A DNA stretch of 64,000 nt from Streptococcus panodentis (GTDB lineage Bacteria > Bacillota > Bacilli > Lactobacillales > Streptococcaceae), in NCBI RefSeq assembly GCF_017884005.1, contig NZ_QFAY01000014.1, positions 6,615 to 70,614 on the forward strand. The letters are read 5' to 3'. Position 1 is the stretch's first letter. Each line of letters opens with the position of its first letter. The notes below the pieces were generated by a model, which worked only from the letters and a program-made list of their open reading frames with translations, had not been told where the DNA came from and did not search any database. The position numbers and the translations under genes are program-made. Below, piece after piece: positions 45,578-54,649 of this stretch.

Positions 45578-46305
45578 AAGAACAGATTACCCCTTTTTTA
45601 GATCAGAAGAACATCTCAGAAAATTCCAAAATTGCCTACGCCTATGATTTAGACCAGTTTGTCGATGAAATCCACGGCAGGGTGACCGAGACCAATCTGC
45701 GGATTTATCAGGCCTCTATCAAGGATTTCAAGGCGGCAGTGCAGAAGCGCAAGCTGTCTGCGGTCAACCAGTTTCTCTATTTTTTGTACCAAAACGGCGT
45801 TATTGAGGAGTTCCACCGTCTGACCCTGCCCAAGGTGGCAGTGTCCAAGGAGCAGGAAAATGAACTGCTGGACCTGTCAGCCTTCTGGGAGGAGTCTGCG
45901 GTTCCCAAGGGCCGTCTCATGGCTCTGCTGATTTTGGAAATGGGCCTGCTGCCCAGTGAGATTCTGCAGGTCAAGATTGAAGACATCGATCTTGACTTTC
46001 AGATTTTGCGGATTGAAAAAGCCGGACAGAAGCGGATTATCAAGATTCCTGACAGCCTGCTGGGCGAGCTGGAAGTCAATCTGACCGGGACCTATCTCTT
46101 TGAGAAAAAAGGCAGATCCTATTCTCGGCAGTGGGGCTTTCGCCAGCTGGAAGCCTTTCTGCTGGAGCAGGGGCAGGACAGCCTGTCGGCCCAGAGTCTG
46201 CGGGAGCAGTTCATCCTGCGTCAGCGGGAGAAAGGCATCGGCATTTATGATATTGCCCGTGACTTGGGCCTGAAAACGATTATTACGCTAGAAAAATACA
46301 GATAA
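45574..46305 (+). CDS. XerD-like protein with degenerate recombinase active site
   Basis: 243 residues with the tyrosine-recombinase layout: SAM-like N-terminal domain (about 1-75) and catalytic-fold domain (about 95-243). Expected catalytic residues are altered: GLLPSEIL where recombinases have G-L-R-x-S-E, and [10 protein letters not shown] where H-x-x-R is expected; the terminal Tyr survives in LEKYR. It is unlikely to recombine DNA, as noted for pneumococcal XerD-like proteins. Position before scpAB suggests a chromosome-maintenance role. Start ATG overlaps the CBS gene's stop. Confidence 0.88.
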   Translation: MKEQITPFLDQKNISENSKIAYAYDLDQFVDEIHGRVTETNLRIYQASIKDFKAAVQKRKLSAVNQFLYFLYQNGVIEEFHRLTLPKVAVSKEQENELLDLSAFWEESAVPKGRLMALLILEMGLLPSEILQVKIEDIDLDFQILRIEKAGQKRIIKIPDSLLGELEVNLTGTYLFEKKGRSYSRQWGFRQLEAFLLEQGQDSLSAQSLREQFILRQREKGIGIYDIARDLGLKTIITLEKYR

Positions 46306-47015
46306 TGGATATCAAATTAAAAGATTTTGAGGGGCCGCTGGATCTCTTGCTGCACCTTGTTTCCAAGTATCAGGTGGATATTTACGATGTGCCCATTACG
46401 GAGGTCATCGAGCAGTATCTGGCCTATGTCGCTACTCTGCAGGCCATGAAGCTGGAAGTGACCGGCGAATATATGGTCATGGCCAGTCAGCTGATGCTGA
46501 TCAAGAGCCGCAAGCTCCTGCCCAAGGTGGCAGATGAGGTGGATCTGGAGGATGATTTGGAGCAGGACCTGCTGAGTCAGATTGAGGAATACCGCCGCTT
46601 TAAGCTCTTGGGTGAGAAAATGTCTGTCCAGCACGAGGATCGGGCGCTTTATTATTCCAAGCCGAAGTTAGAGCTGGTTTATGAAGACGCTGAGCTCCTG
46701 CATGACAAGTCGACTATTGATCTTTTCTTGGCCTTCTCCAAGGTAATGGCCAAGAAACAGGAGGAGTTTTCTAAGAGCCATACGACCATTGTCCGGGATG
46801 AGTACAAGATTGAGGACATGATGGAAGTGGTGCGGAGCCGCTGCGCAGGCAGGAAACGTCTGGCTCTGCAGGAGATTTTTGCAGAGACCAAGGATATGAA
46901 TGAGGTCATCACCCTTTTTCTGGCGACGCTGGAATTGGTCAAGGTACAGGAAGTTCAGGTCATTCAGGAAGAAAATTTTGGAAATATTTATTTAGTAGGA
47001 AGAGGAAATGAGTAA
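46305..47015 (+). CDS. scpA: Segregation and condensation protein A
   Basis: 236-residue kleisin of the bacterial SMC condensin. The N-terminal SMC-neck-binding region begins [17 protein letters not shown] (the F-x-G-P-L-D-L-L-L-x-L-I family signature, about 3-19). The C-terminal winged helix (about 165-236) binds the SMC cap. The ATG shares one base with the preceding TAA. It overlaps scpB by 8 bases. Confidence 0.97.
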   Translation: MDIKLKDFEGPLDLLLHLVSKYQVDIYDVPITEVIEQYLAYVATLQAMKLEVTGEYMVMASQLMLIKSRKLLPKVADEVDLEDDLEQDLLSQIEEYRRFKLLGEKMSVQHEDRALYYSKPKLELVYEDAELLHDKSTIDLFLAFSKVMAKKQEEFSKSHTTIVRDEYKIEDMMEVVRSRCAGRKRLALQEIFAETKDMNEVITLFLATLELVKVQEVQVIQEENFGNIYLVGRGNE

Positions 47016-47577
47016 GTTAGCGGAGATTGAAGCCCTGCTTTTTGTGGCAGGAGAAGATGGTCTGAAAGTTCACCAGTTGTCGGAAATCCTTTCTTTGCCG
47101 CCGACCGGTGTGATGCAGAGTCTGGAGAAGCTGGCTGAGCAGTATGAGGCCAATCCGGATTCCAGCCTGACCCTGCTGGAAACTTCCAGAACCTATAAAT
47201 TGGTCACGAAGCCAGAGTTTGCGGATCTTCTGCGCGAGTATTCGCGGGCTCCCATCAATCAGAGCCTGTCCCGAGCAGCTCTGGAGACCCTGTCCATCAT
47301 TGCCTACAAGCAGCCGATTACCCGAGTGGAGGTGGATGATATCCGCGGGGTTAATTCCAGCGGTGCCTTGGCCAAACTCCTGGCCTTTGAGCTGGTGCGG
47401 GAAGATGGCAAGAAAGAGGTCATCGGCCGGCCCAATCTCTATGTGACGACCGATTATTTCTTAGACTATATGGGGATTAATCACTTAGAGGAACTGCCGG
47501 TAGTTGAGGAGCAAGAGCTGATAGCTGAAGAAAGCCAGCTTTTTACGGAAAGGACAGATATCGATGAGAATCAATAA
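47008..47577 (+). CDS. scpB: Segregation and condensation protein B
   Basis: 189 residues, two winged-helix domains that dimerise and bind the ScpA linker. Family signatures [12 protein letters not shown] (about 7-18) and [23 protein letters not shown] (about 92-114). The acidic C-terminal tail is typical. GGAAGAGG precedes the ATG; the end overlaps the pseudouridine synthase gene by 14 bases. Confidence 0.97.
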   Translation: MSKLAEIEALLFVAGEDGLKVHQLSEILSLPPTGVMQSLEKLAEQYEANPDSSLTLLETSRTYKLVTKPEFADLLREYSRAPINQSLSRAALETLSIIAYKQPITRVEVDDIRGVNSSGALAKLLAFELVREDGKKEVIGRPNLYVTTDYFLDYMGINHLEELPVVEEQELIAEESQLFTERTDIDENQ

Positions 47578-48289
47578 ATACATCGCCCATGCCGGGATTG
47601 CCAGCCGGCGCAAGGCCGAGGAGCTAATCAAGCAGGGGGTGGTCACTGTCAATGGAGAGACTGTGCGGGATTTGGCCACCACCATTAAGTCGGGCGATTT
47701 GGTAGAAGTAGACGGTCAGCCGATTTATAATGAGGAAAAAGTTTACTATCTCCTCAACAAGCCGCGCGGCGTTATCTCCTCCGTCAGCGATGACAAAGGG
47801 CGCAGGACCGTAGTTGACCTCCTGCCCGAAGTCAAGGAACGGATCTATCCTGTGGGCCGCTTGGACTGGGATACTTCTGGCCTGCTTATTCTGACCAATG
47901 ACGGCGACTTTACGGACGAGATGATTCATCCGCGCAATGAAATTGACAAGGTCTATGTGGCGCGCGTCAAGGGCTTGGCTAGTAAAGAAGTCCTGCGTCC
48001 GCTGACCCGCGGCATTGTCATTGACGGCAAGAAAACCAAGCCAGCTGTTTATAGTATTCTCAAGACGGATCCAGCTAAGAACCGCTCTGTGGTTGAGCTG
48101 ACCATCCATGAAGGCCGCAACCACCAGGTCAAAAAGATGTTTGAAGCGGTCGGCCTCCAAGTGGACAAGCTGTCTCGGACCCGCTTCGGATATTTGGATC
48201 TGACCGGTCTGCGTCCAGGTGACTTTCGCCGCCTCAGCAAGAAAGAAATCAGCCAGCTCCATACTCTGGCTGTGACCAAAAAAAAATGA
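47564..48289 (+). CDS. rluB: 23S rRNA pseudouridine synthase, RluB family
   Basis: 241 residues: S4 RNA-binding domain ([22 protein letters not shown], 1-22) and RsuA-type catalytic domain with the catalytic Asp in [18 protein letters not shown] (about 100-117). [15 protein letters not shown] is the conserved C-terminal motif. Isomerises a uridine of large-subunit rRNA, by family 2605-type. AAAGGA precedes the ATG inside scpB; overlaps yidD by 4 bases. Confidence 0.93.
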   Translation: MRINKYIAHAGIASRRKAEELIKQGVVTVNGETVRDLATTIKSGDLVEVDGQPIYNEEKVYYLLNKPRGVISSVSDDKGRRTVVDLLPEVKERIYPVGRLDWDTSGLLILTNDGDFTDEMIHPRNEIDKVYVARVKGLASKEVLRPLTRGIVIDGKKTKPAVYSILKTDPAKNRSVVELTIHEGRNHQVKKMFEAVGLQVDKLSRTRFGYLDLTGLRPGDFRRLSKKEISQLHTLAVTKKK

Positions 48290-48528
48290 TTAAAAAAATC
48301 CTAATATCGCCGGTCCGTTTTTACCAGCGCTTTATTTCACCTGCCTTTCCTCCTTCCTGCCGCTTTCGGCCGACCTGCTCCAACTACATGATTGAAGCCA
48401 TCGAGAAGCACGGCGCCAAGGGAGTTCTGATGGGCCTGGCCCGCATCTTGCGCTGCCACCCCTGGTCCAAGGAGGGAGACGATCCGGTGCCGGACCATTT
48501 CAGCCTAAGAAGAAGTAGATCAGAATAA
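48286..48528 (+). CDS. yidD: Membrane protein insertion efficiency factor YidD
   Basis: 80 residues, complete. The signature [15 protein letters not shown] (about 25-39) and the [12 protein letters not shown] end (about 64-75) are typical. An amphipathic N-terminal helix attaches it to the membrane, where it assists YidC-dependent insertion. No ribosome site is visible before the ATG, which overlaps the rluB stop, so it depends on coupling. Last gene of the operon starting at murI. Confidence 0.95.
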   Translation: MIKKILISPVRFYQRFISPAFPPSCRFRPTCSNYMIEAIEKHGAKGVLMGLARILRCHPWSKEGDDPVPDHFSLRRSRSE

Positions 48529-48570
48529 AGGAATTTTTATTTTCTTTTTCTTTTTTTTATACAAACTTTT

Positions 48571-48599
48571 TTGACATATATATGTGTGTGTGTTATACT
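48571..48599 (+). promoter_or_regulatory. Strong promoter of the secreted-protein gene
   Basis: Consensus TTGACA, 17-base spacer consisting largely of TA/TG dinucleotides, TATACT. The spacer TATATATGTGTGTGTGT is a dinucleotide repeat whose length could vary by slippage and so alter promoter strength. Confidence 0.8.
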
Positions 48600-48605
48600 C
48601 AAAGT

Positions 48606-48752
48606 GTAGGGAACTTTTTAGAAAGGAAACATTCGGAAATCATCCAGGTTAGAGGCCAATTCACCTTGGTGACGACATCACTAACGGAAAACAAGGCTAA
48701 AGGGTTCCTTACTTCTAACCCTGTGCACGCTTCCAGATATGAGGTACACAAT
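48606..48752 (+). ncRNA. Long structured 5' leader, candidate cis-regulatory RNA
   Basis: About 150 bases lie between the start site and the ATG. Visible pairings include TCACC/GGTGA with a 2-base loop, flanked by GTTAG and CTAAC, and AGGGTT/AACCCT around a 10-base loop. The GAGGT ribosome site sits about 11 bases before the start codon. It matches no riboswitch class I can recall. Confidence 0.4.
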
Positions 48753-48754
48753 TA

Positions 48755-49144
48755 ATGAAAAAGATTTTGCTCATTTTGGCGGCTCTCTTGCTGCTGACTT
48801 GGACCGTTCAGCTTCGTGCTGCTGATGCTGCTTCTGAGCAGGCCGCCCCGGCTGTCAAGGCAAATAATTACACGATTAAAGTCTTGACAGAAAATCTCAA
48901 AGACAGCAGTCAAGAGGAAATTGACCAGTTTTTTGAAGGGCTCTCAGATGATACCCGCATTTGTGCAGATAAGACTGGCGGCTTTGTCTATCGGAGTCAG
49001 GATGCTCCACAAGTTAATCCGAATCAGCCAGACGCCGCTGTATCTACTAACCAAGCCGGCCAAGAGCAGGTCCATGATATCAATGGTCCTGACTCAGCAA
49101 CGGTCAAAGAGGTGAAAGAAGCTCTGAAAAGTCTGAAATCATAA
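48755..49144 (+). CDS. Small secreted protein, unknown function
   Basis: 129 residues with a clear Sec signal peptide (KKILLILAALLLLTWTVQLRAADA; cleavage likely after ...RA-ADA near residue 25) and no lipobox, so released or wall-trapped. The mature part is about 105 residues, polar and acidic, with NYTIKVLTENLKDSSQEEIDQ opening and a disordered-looking NQPDAAVSTNQAGQEQ region. One Cys. No domain recognised. It has its own strong promoter, long leader and terminator, so it is a single-gene unit between yidD and trkH. Confidence 0.8.
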   Translation: MKKILLILAALLLLTWTVQLRAADAASEQAAPAVKANNYTIKVLTENLKDSSQEEIDQFFEGLSDDTRICADKTGGFVYRSQDAPQVNPNQPDAAVSTNQAGQEQVHDINGPDSATVKEVKEALKSLKS

Positions 49145-49146
49145 AG

Positions 49147-49192
49147 AAAACTCCCTGTATCACCGTTTTTTGGCGGTTGATACAGGGAGTTT
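49147..49192. terminator. Bidirectional terminator
   Basis: AAACTCCCTGTATCA pairs with TGATACAGGGAGTTT; CCG/CGG extends the stem. It lies between the convergent secreted-protein and trkH genes. Confidence 0.92.
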
Positions 49193-49242
49193 ATTTCATA
49201 TAAATTTTCGGATAGTTCTAGAAATGTCCCAAGAATGCTTTA

Positions 49243-50682
49243 TTACCTCCTTGACCAGGTTCTTGGCAGAAAGAGCAGGAGGATGGGGTAGATTTCCAGC
49301 CGGCCGGCAATCATAGCCAACGACAGCAGCAGTTTGGAAAAAGGGCTGAAAATGGAGAAGGTATCCGTCGTTCCAATCATGGGACCAATATTATTAAAGC
49401 AAGACAGAACGCCGCTGGTTACGGTCATAAGATTGTTATGATCCAGACTGACAAAGAAAATCAGCCCAGCCACAATCAGGACATAGACAGCCAGATATTT
49501 GAGGACCTTGTGCTGGGTATCCTTGTCCAGCACTGCCCCATTGACATGCATGGTCAGGACCCGATTGGGTGACAGGGTAGAGAGGATTTGATTCTTAGCG
49601 ATACGGGCCGTAATCAGACAGCGAATCACCTTAAAACCTCCGGCGGTTGAGCCGGCCGATCCCCCGATACACATGAGCAGGAGCAGAATGACCTGAGAAA
49701 AGAGCGGCCATTTGACCGTATTGCCGTAGCCAAAGCCAGTGGTTGTAATGATATTGGACACCTGAAAGAAAGAGATTTCCAGACTCTTGGCGAAGCCCTG
49801 GTAGAGATGAAAGACATTGAAAGCAATCAAAGCTGTGGAAACAAAGACAATCCACAGATAGCCTCGCAGTTCTTCATCGCCGAAGCAGGCCTTAAACTTG
49901 CGAATCAGCAGGTAGTAGTAGAGGTTGAAGTTGACCCCAAAAGCCAGCACGCCGAAGCTGACCAGATAGGTAATGAGCGAGCTGTTGTAGTGGGCAATGC
50001 CGTCATTGTAGACGGTGAAACCTCCGGTGCCGGCTGTTCCCATGGCAATAACCAGACTGTCAAAGAGCGGCATGCCGGCCAGAAAATAGAGCAGGGCAAA
50101 AAAGGCAAAGAGAGCCAGATAGATGATGTAGAGGATCTGAGCTGTATTTTTTAATTTGGACACAACTTTGCCAAAGACCGGGCCCGGAACCTCGGCTTTC
50201 ATGACCTCTAAGTGGCTGTTCTTGGCATTGTCCATAATGGCCAGAGCAAAGACCAGCACTCCCATACCGCCAATCAGGTGGGTAAAGCTGCGCCAAAAGA
50301 GCAGGGAGTGGGAGAGGACGCTGACGTCGTCAAGAATGGTCGCCCCAGTCGTGGTAAAGCCCGAGCTCACCTCAAAGAAAGCATCGATAATGCTGGGGAT
50401 CTGACCGGAAAAGACAAAGGGCAGGGCTCCAAAGAAGGACCAGAGAATCCAGCAAAGGGCTACAATCAGAATCCCCTCCTTGGCATAGATGTGGACGTCT
50501 TTGGGTTTAAAGAGGGAGCCCAGGCCGCCCAAGACCAGAAGAATGGCCATGGTGGCTCCGATAGAGAGATAGACGTTGAGCGGCTCCTGATAAATCAGAG
50601 CCACTATCAGGGGAATGATCAGAAGACCGGCCTCAATCAGCAGCAGCTTGGACAGCAGGTAGCGAATCATTGATTTATTCAT
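49243..50682 (-). CDS. trkH: Trk-type potassium uptake channel subunit
   Basis: 479-residue membrane protein of the TrkH/KtrB superfamily with four pore-loop repeats, each recognisable by its filter Gly: SSGFTTTGAT, TAGTGGFTV, TTTGFGYG and FNNIGPMIGT. Transports K+ (sometimes with Na+) under control of the cytosolic TrkA gate. The start is the ATG after GAGGTAGCCCC, which overlaps the trkA stop region; a TTG five codons earlier is less well placed. Second gene of the trkA-trkH operon. Confidence 0.93.
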   Translation of the reverse strand: MNKSMIRYLLSKLLLIEAGLLIIPLIVALIYQEPLNVYLSIGATMAILLVLGGLGSLFKPKDVHIYAKEGILIVALCWILWSFFGALPFVFSGQIPSIIDAFFEVSSGFTTTGATILDDVSVLSHSLLFWRSFTHLIGGMGVLVFALAIMDNAKNSHLEVMKAEVPGPVFGKVVSKLKNTAQILYIIYLALFAFFALLYFLAGMPLFDSLVIAMGTAGTGGFTVYNDGIAHYNSSLITYLVSFGVLAFGVNFNLYYYLLIRKFKACFGDEELRGYLWIVFVSTALIAFNVFHLYQGFAKSLEISFFQVSNIITTTGFGYGNTVKWPLFSQVILLLLMCIGGSAGSTAGGFKVIRCLITARIAKNQILSTLSPNRVLTMHVNGAVLDKDTQHKVLKYLAVYVLIVAGLIFFVSLDHNNLMTVTSGVLSCFNNIGPMIGTTDTFSIFSPFSKLLLSLAMIAGRLEIYPILLLFLPRTWSRR

Positions 50683-50686
50683 GGGG

Positions 50687-52036
50687 CTACCTCGCAATCA
50701 AGTCGTAAATCTCAGTGATATTCTGCAGCAGGGTGGTCACGACAATCTGGTCTCCCGCCTGCAGGACATCCTCTCCGGTTGGAAAAATAGCCCTGCCTTG
50801 CCGGAGAATGGCTGCAATCAGCACATCTTTTTTGAACTGAAGCTGAGACAGGGGTTTGCCGGTCATTTTGTTTCCCTCGGTAATCTGGAACTGCAGGGTC
50901 TCAATCTGACCATTGGCCACATGGTGCAGGGCCTCCAGACTGGAGAACTGAGCATTGTAGCGGCCGCGGACAAAGTGCATAATGGTATCCACAGCGATAC
51001 CTTTCGGTGTCACAATGCTGGCAAAATCCTGATTGTCAATAATGTCCAAGAGGCTGGTCCGGTTGACCTTGGTGATATTCTTCTGCACTCCCAGATTATT
51101 GAGAAACATGGACGTAATGATATTTTCCTCATCGACCCCAGTCAGAGTCGCGACTGCATCATAGTTGACCGCGCTCTCCTCTAAGAGAATATCCTTGGCT
51201 GTGCCGTCTCCGTGCACCACATAGAGATCAGGAAATTCCTGACTGAAAAACTCTGCCCGCTCACGCTTGACCTCCACCACCTTGAGATCGATTTTGCTGT
51301 TTTTGAGGATATTGAGCAGGTAGTAGGCGATTTTGCCGGCTCCGATAATCATCAGGCTCTTGATGACCCGCGGCCGTACCTGATTGTGAAAGAGGACCAC
51401 TTCCAAACGGTTGCCGGTGACAAAGATTTTATCATTGGCCTCTAGGATGAAGCTGCCGCTGGGAATCTGCAGTCTGCCTGCCCGCTCAATAGCGCAGACA
51501 ATGATATTGCCGAAGCGCTTTCTGAACTGGGAAATATTCATTTGGCAGAGATTGCTGTCGCTCTTAATCTTAAACTCCATCAGAGCTACGCGTCCGTTGG
51601 CAAAATGCTCCACCGAAAGAGCATTGGGGAAGTCAATGATATTGGCAATATAGCGAGCGGCCAATAGCTCGGGATTGACCACCAGCGAGAAGCCCAGAAT
51701 GTTCTTCTCCTTGAAGTAAGAATTGGAATATTCGGGATTGCGCACGCGGACGATGGTCTCCTTAGCGCCCATCCGCTTGGCCAGAACTGCCGAGACCATA
51801 TTGACCTCATCGTGCTCCGTCATAGAGATAAAGATATCGCAGTGCTCTACATCAGCCTGCTCCAAGACCTTGAAATTGGCTCCATTTCCGGCAATACCGA
51901 TAATGTCATAACGCTTGGTAATATGGTTGAGGACAGACTCATCCTGCTCAATCAGGACCACATCATGATTTTCAGCCACCAAGGAGCGGCAGAGAGCGGT
52001 TCCGACCTTGCCGCCGCCAACAACGATAATTTTCAT
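50687..52036 (-). CDS. trkA: Trk system regulatory subunit TrkA
   Basis: 449 residues made of two RCK_N/RCK_C tandems. The first Rossmann motif VGGGKVGTALCRSLVAENHDV (about 5-25) is canonical for NAD(H) binding; the second, IIGAGKIAYYLLNIL (about 230-244), is partly diverged. TrkA_C domains (about 140-220 and 370-449) are typical ligand sites; in Firmicutes such domains often bind c-di-AMP. Forms a ring gating TrkH. AGGAATC precedes the start. Divergent from the leader of trmL. Confidence 0.94.
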   Translation of the reverse strand: MKIIVVGGGKVGTALCRSLVAENHDVVLIEQDESVLNHITKRYDIIGIAGNGANFKVLEQADVEHCDIFISMTEHDEVNMVSAVLAKRMGAKETIVRVRNPEYSNSYFKEKNILGFSLVVNPELLAARYIANIIDFPNALSVEHFANGRVALMEFKIKSDSNLCQMNISQFRKRFGNIIVCAIERAGRLQIPSGSFILEANDKIFVTGNRLEVVLFHNQVRPRVIKSLMIIGAGKIAYYLLNILKNSKIDLKVVEVKRERAEFFSQEFPDLYVVHGDGTAKDILLEESAVNYDAVATLTGVDEENIITSMFLNNLGVQKNITKVNRTSLLDIIDNQDFASIVTPKGIAVDTIMHFVRGRYNAQFSSLEALHHVANGQIETLQFQITEGNKMTGKPLSQLQFKKDVLIAAILRQGRAIFPTGEDVLQAGDQIVVTTLLQNITEIYDLIAR

Positions 52037-52296
52037 AAGATTCCTCCAAAGTATGTAACTATCATACTCCTTTTTTGCCTAAATTTCATCTATTTTTAAA
52101 AATTTTGGCGGAGAAATGCAAAGGATTAAAGCGGAAATCAGACCGGTTTGGCAATGAAGGCGGCATTCCGTCTCAGATTTTCCGAACGGTCCAGAACTTT
52201 CCTTTTCTTTTTTTCATAATCGTGATAATTTTTCATCAAACTGACATGATTTTGCGAAAAAAATTTAAAAAAAGACCATTTTTTAAGCTTTTTCTG

Positions 52297-52324
52297 TTGA
52301 CTTGTAGGCGGAAAGTGTTATACT
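52297..52324 (+). promoter_or_regulatory. Promoter of the trmL leader RNA
   Basis: TTGACT (52297-52302), 16-base spacer, TATACT (52319-52324). The predicted start is near 52331, ahead of a short structured RNA. The 260 bases between trkA and this promoter are AT-rich and hold nothing else recognisable. Confidence 0.7.
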
Positions 52325-52330
52325 AAATAA

Positions 52331-52433
52331 GTACCTTCATTGGTTTACCTCAAACCTGTTGTGATGTAAGTTAATGAAGCTTTAACCACGCTGTTTGCTG
52401 AGCTTGACTCCGGGCAGTGTGGCTATTTTTTTA
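52331..52433 (+). ncRNA. Short structured RNA ending in a terminator, upstream of trmL
   Basis: About 100 bases between a promoter and an intrinsic terminator. CTTCATT (52336-52342) pairs with AATGAAG (52373-52379) and encloses a GGTTT/AAACC hairpin. CCACGCTG (52386-52393) then pairs with CAGTGTGG (52415-52422), followed by ATTTTTTTA. This could be an attenuator for trmL or an independent small RNA. I cannot assign it to a known family. Confidence 0.55.
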
Positions 52434-52466
52434 TCTCAAGGAAATACTAGGAAAAGCATTCTCATT

Positions 52467-52973
52467 ATGACAAACCATATCGTTCTTTTTGAGCCTCAGA
52501 TTCCGCAGAACACCGGCAATATTGCCCGCACCTGTGCTGCGACCAACTCGCCGCTCCACATTATCAAGCCCATGGGCTTTCCCATTGACGACCGCAAGAT
52601 GAAGCGGGCGGGGCTGGATTATTGGGATAAGCTGGACATTACCTACTATGAGAGTCTGGACGACTTCATGGCTCAAATGACCGGTCGGCTCTATCTGATT
52701 TCTAAGTTTGCCCCTAAGGTCTATGCGGAAACGGACTTTGCGGCGGAAGGGAGCCATTATTTTATGTTTGGCCGAGAGGACAAGGGACTGCCTGAGGACT
52801 TTATGCGCCGGCATCCGGAAAAAGCCCTGCGCATTCCCATGAATGACCAGCATGTCCGCAGCCTCAATGTCTCTAACGCTGTCTGCATGATCGTCTACGA
52901 GGCCCTGCGCCAGCAGAACTTTGCCGGTCTGGACTTGGTGCATGAGTATGAAGCGGATAAGCTGAAGGGGTAA
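52467..52973 (+). CDS. trmL: tRNA (cytidine/uridine-2'-O-)-methyltransferase TrmL
   Basis: 168-residue minimal SPOUT enzyme that methylates the ribose of the wobble base 34 of certain leucine tRNAs. Motifs: [20 protein letters not shown] (about 7-26), [13 protein letters not shown] (about 93-105) and [19 protein letters not shown] (about 128-146). The start [11 protein letters not shown] fits the family; an open frame extends 24 codons upstream through the terminator. The ribosome site is weak (AGGAAAAG, far from the ATG). Confidence 0.95.
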   Translation: MTNHIVLFEPQIPQNTGNIARTCAATNSPLHIIKPMGFPIDDRKMKRAGLDYWDKLDITYYESLDDFMAQMTGRLYLISKFAPKVYAETDFAAEGSHYFMFGREDKGLPEDFMRRHPEKALRIPMNDQHVRSLNVSNAVCMIVYEALRQQNFAGLDLVHEYEADKLKG

Positions 52974-53081
52974 TAGACTTGTTCGGAGGTTAATGATTAC
53001 TCTTCCTTTTCGTTGAAACAATTTTAATTACATCAAACAAATTGCTTGCTCCGGCAGGCCTTTTTTGGTATCATAAAAGAG

Positions 53082-53308
53082 TCTTCAGGGCAGGGTGAGA
53101 TTCCCGACCGGCGGTGAATTTTAGTCGTTGGCCATCTTTTGCTTTTATACTGCGTTGCCGCTTCTGACCTAGCTCCAGCTATGCTTGCGCAGCCTCGCCT
53201 AATCTAAAAGCAAAATCTTGGCCAACTCGGAATGCTAGAACAAGTCCGCGAGCGCAAGCTGATGTGGTGAGATTCCACAACCGACAGTATAGTCTGGATG
53301 GGAGAAGA
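53082..53308 (+). promoter_or_regulatory. FMN riboswitch (RFN element) with long variable arm
   Basis: The conserved FMN aptamer is plain: AGGGCAGGGTGAGATTCCCG, ACCGGCGGTGA, AGTCCGCGAGCGCAAGCTGA, TGTGGTGAGATTCCACAACC, GACAGTATAGTCTGGATGGG and the closing AGAAG. Between GCGGTGA and AGTCCGCG the variable arm is unusually long: 53128-53147 (TTGGCCATCTTTTGCTTTTA) pairs with 53205-53225. GAGAAG at the aptamer end can pair with CTTCTC at about 53412-53417, just before a T-rich stretch, giving a plausible terminator switch. It controls ribU. Confidence 0.92.
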
Positions 53309-53446
53309 CAGAGAGGCAGTCAAGTAATCTTGCCGTTTAATCTTTATTTAAGGCCAGCGCCTTATACTAAATAACTGTTAGCTGACAAGCTTTCTTTTGA
53401 TGACCTTTCCGGCTTCTCTAATTTTTATAAATTGGAGGAACCTGTT

Positions 53447-54004
53447 ATGACAAATACCCGTAAAATGGCGACTGTTGCAGTTTTGGCGGCACTTGCCTTT
53501 GTACTGATGCTCTTTCAAATCTCTGTCGGGATTGATTTCTTTAAGCTGGATTTTTCCATAATACCGATTTTGCTGGCTTTGGTCATGCTGGATTTGAAAA
53601 GCTCGCTGGCGGTCTTGCTGCTGCGCTCTGTTTTAAAGCTGGCTTTAAATGGACGCGGTGCGGAAACCCTGATTGGCCTGCCTATGAATATGACAGCCGT
53701 CTTGGTCTTTCTGCTTGCCTTTGCGCTTATCTGGAAGAGGGACAAGACTCTGAACCGGTACTTACTGGCTTCGGTTTTGGGCACCTTGGCTCTGACAGCC
53801 GCTATGTTTTTGATGAATTATTTCTATGCAGTGCCGCTGTATGCACGCTTTGCCAACTTTGACATCAATCAGATGGTCGGTATGTCCAAATACCTCTTTA
53901 GTATGGTCATCCCCTTTAACCTATTAGAAGGAGCAATCTGGGCTCTCGTCTTTTGGCTGATTTACACGCTCTTGCAGCCCGTTCTAAAACGCTATGAAAA
54001 ATAA
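53447..54004 (+). CDS. ribU: ECF transporter S component for riboflavin
   Basis: 185 residues, six membrane segments. RibU signature near the N-terminus (TRKMATVAVLAALAFVLMLF, then FFKLDFSIIPILLALVMLD). It binds riboflavin and shares the ECF energising module encoded elsewhere. The FMN riboswitch directly upstream supports the substrate. The start is the ATG after GGAGGAACCTGTT; a TTG five codons earlier lies inside that ribosome site. Overlaps the PAP2 gene by 11 bases. Confidence 0.94.
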   Translation: MTNTRKMATVAVLAALAFVLMLFQISVGIDFFKLDFSIIPILLALVMLDLKSSLAVLLLRSVLKLALNGRGAETLIGLPMNMTAVLVFLLAFALIWKRDKTLNRYLLASVLGTLALTAAMFLMNYFYAVPLYARFANFDINQMVGMSKYLFSMVIPFNLLEGAIWALVFWLIYTLLQPVLKRYEK

Positions 54005-54644
54005 ACAATCTTATCTGACAAAGGGCTCTTTCGCCCTTTTACTTTTCGTCATTCTTGGCTATATAGTCAAGTTTTATCCTGAGCAGCTGACCGGCTTTGA
54101 CAGCTCCATTCAGACGGCTGTGCGGGGGGATTTGCCTGCTGGCCTGACAGCTTTTTTCAAAATTGTGACCAGTACCATTGATCCTATCGGCATCATTATC
54201 TGGGTCTCTGCTGTCTTTCTCTTTTTCCTTTATAAAAAGTGGAAAGCAGAGGCCGCCTTGCTGGCTGGAAATCTAGTTCTGCATGGAATCTTGATCAAGC
54301 TGATTAAGCTGGTCTACCAACGGCCGCGGCCGGCCATTGAGCATCTGGTTACAGAGGGGGGCTATTCCTTCCCCAGCGGCCACACCATGGCAGTGACTCT
54401 GGTTGCCGGAAGCCTGATAATCATTGCTGCTCAGCGGATTCAGCAGCAAACAATCAAGCGCCTGGTGCAAGGAGGCTTGCTGCTTTATATTCTTACCATT
54501 GCCCTGTCTAGGGTCTATCTGGGCGTTCACTATCCGACAGATGTCATTGCCAGTATGCTGCTGGGCTTGGCCATTCTCAATATTGAATTTCCCTTTTATG
54601 ACCAGCTGCGCTTTCAATGGCGCTTTAAGAGTAAGCAGAAATGA
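53994..54644 (+). CDS. PAP2 superfamily membrane phosphatase
   Basis: 216 residues, about six membrane segments. The three acid-phosphatase motifs are intact: KLVYQRPRP (about 103-111), PSGHT (about 127-131) and SRVYLGVHYPTDV (about 164-176). Outward-facing lipid phosphatases of this type recycle undecaprenyl pyrophosphate or dephosphorylate phosphatidylglycerophosphate; which applies is not clear. It is coupled to ribU and thus partly under the FMN riboswitch. Confidence 0.92.
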   Translation: MKNKQSYLTKGSFALLLFVILGYIVKFYPEQLTGFDSSIQTAVRGDLPAGLTAFFKIVTSTIDPIGIIIWVSAVFLFFLYKKWKAEAALLAGNLVLHGILIKLIKLVYQRPRPAIEHLVTEGGYSFPSGHTMAVTLVAGSLIIIAAQRIQQQTIKRLVQGGLLLYILTIALSRVYLGVHYPTDVIASMLLGLAILNIEFPFYDQLRFQWRFKSKQK

Positions 54645-54649
54645 GAAAT

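Noticed and set aside
48606..48752. Known riboswitch class (T-box, ydaO, M-box, preQ1, yybP) in the secreted-protein leader
   Set aside because: None of the conserved cores of these classes that I can recall is present; it is reported only as an unclassified structured leader.
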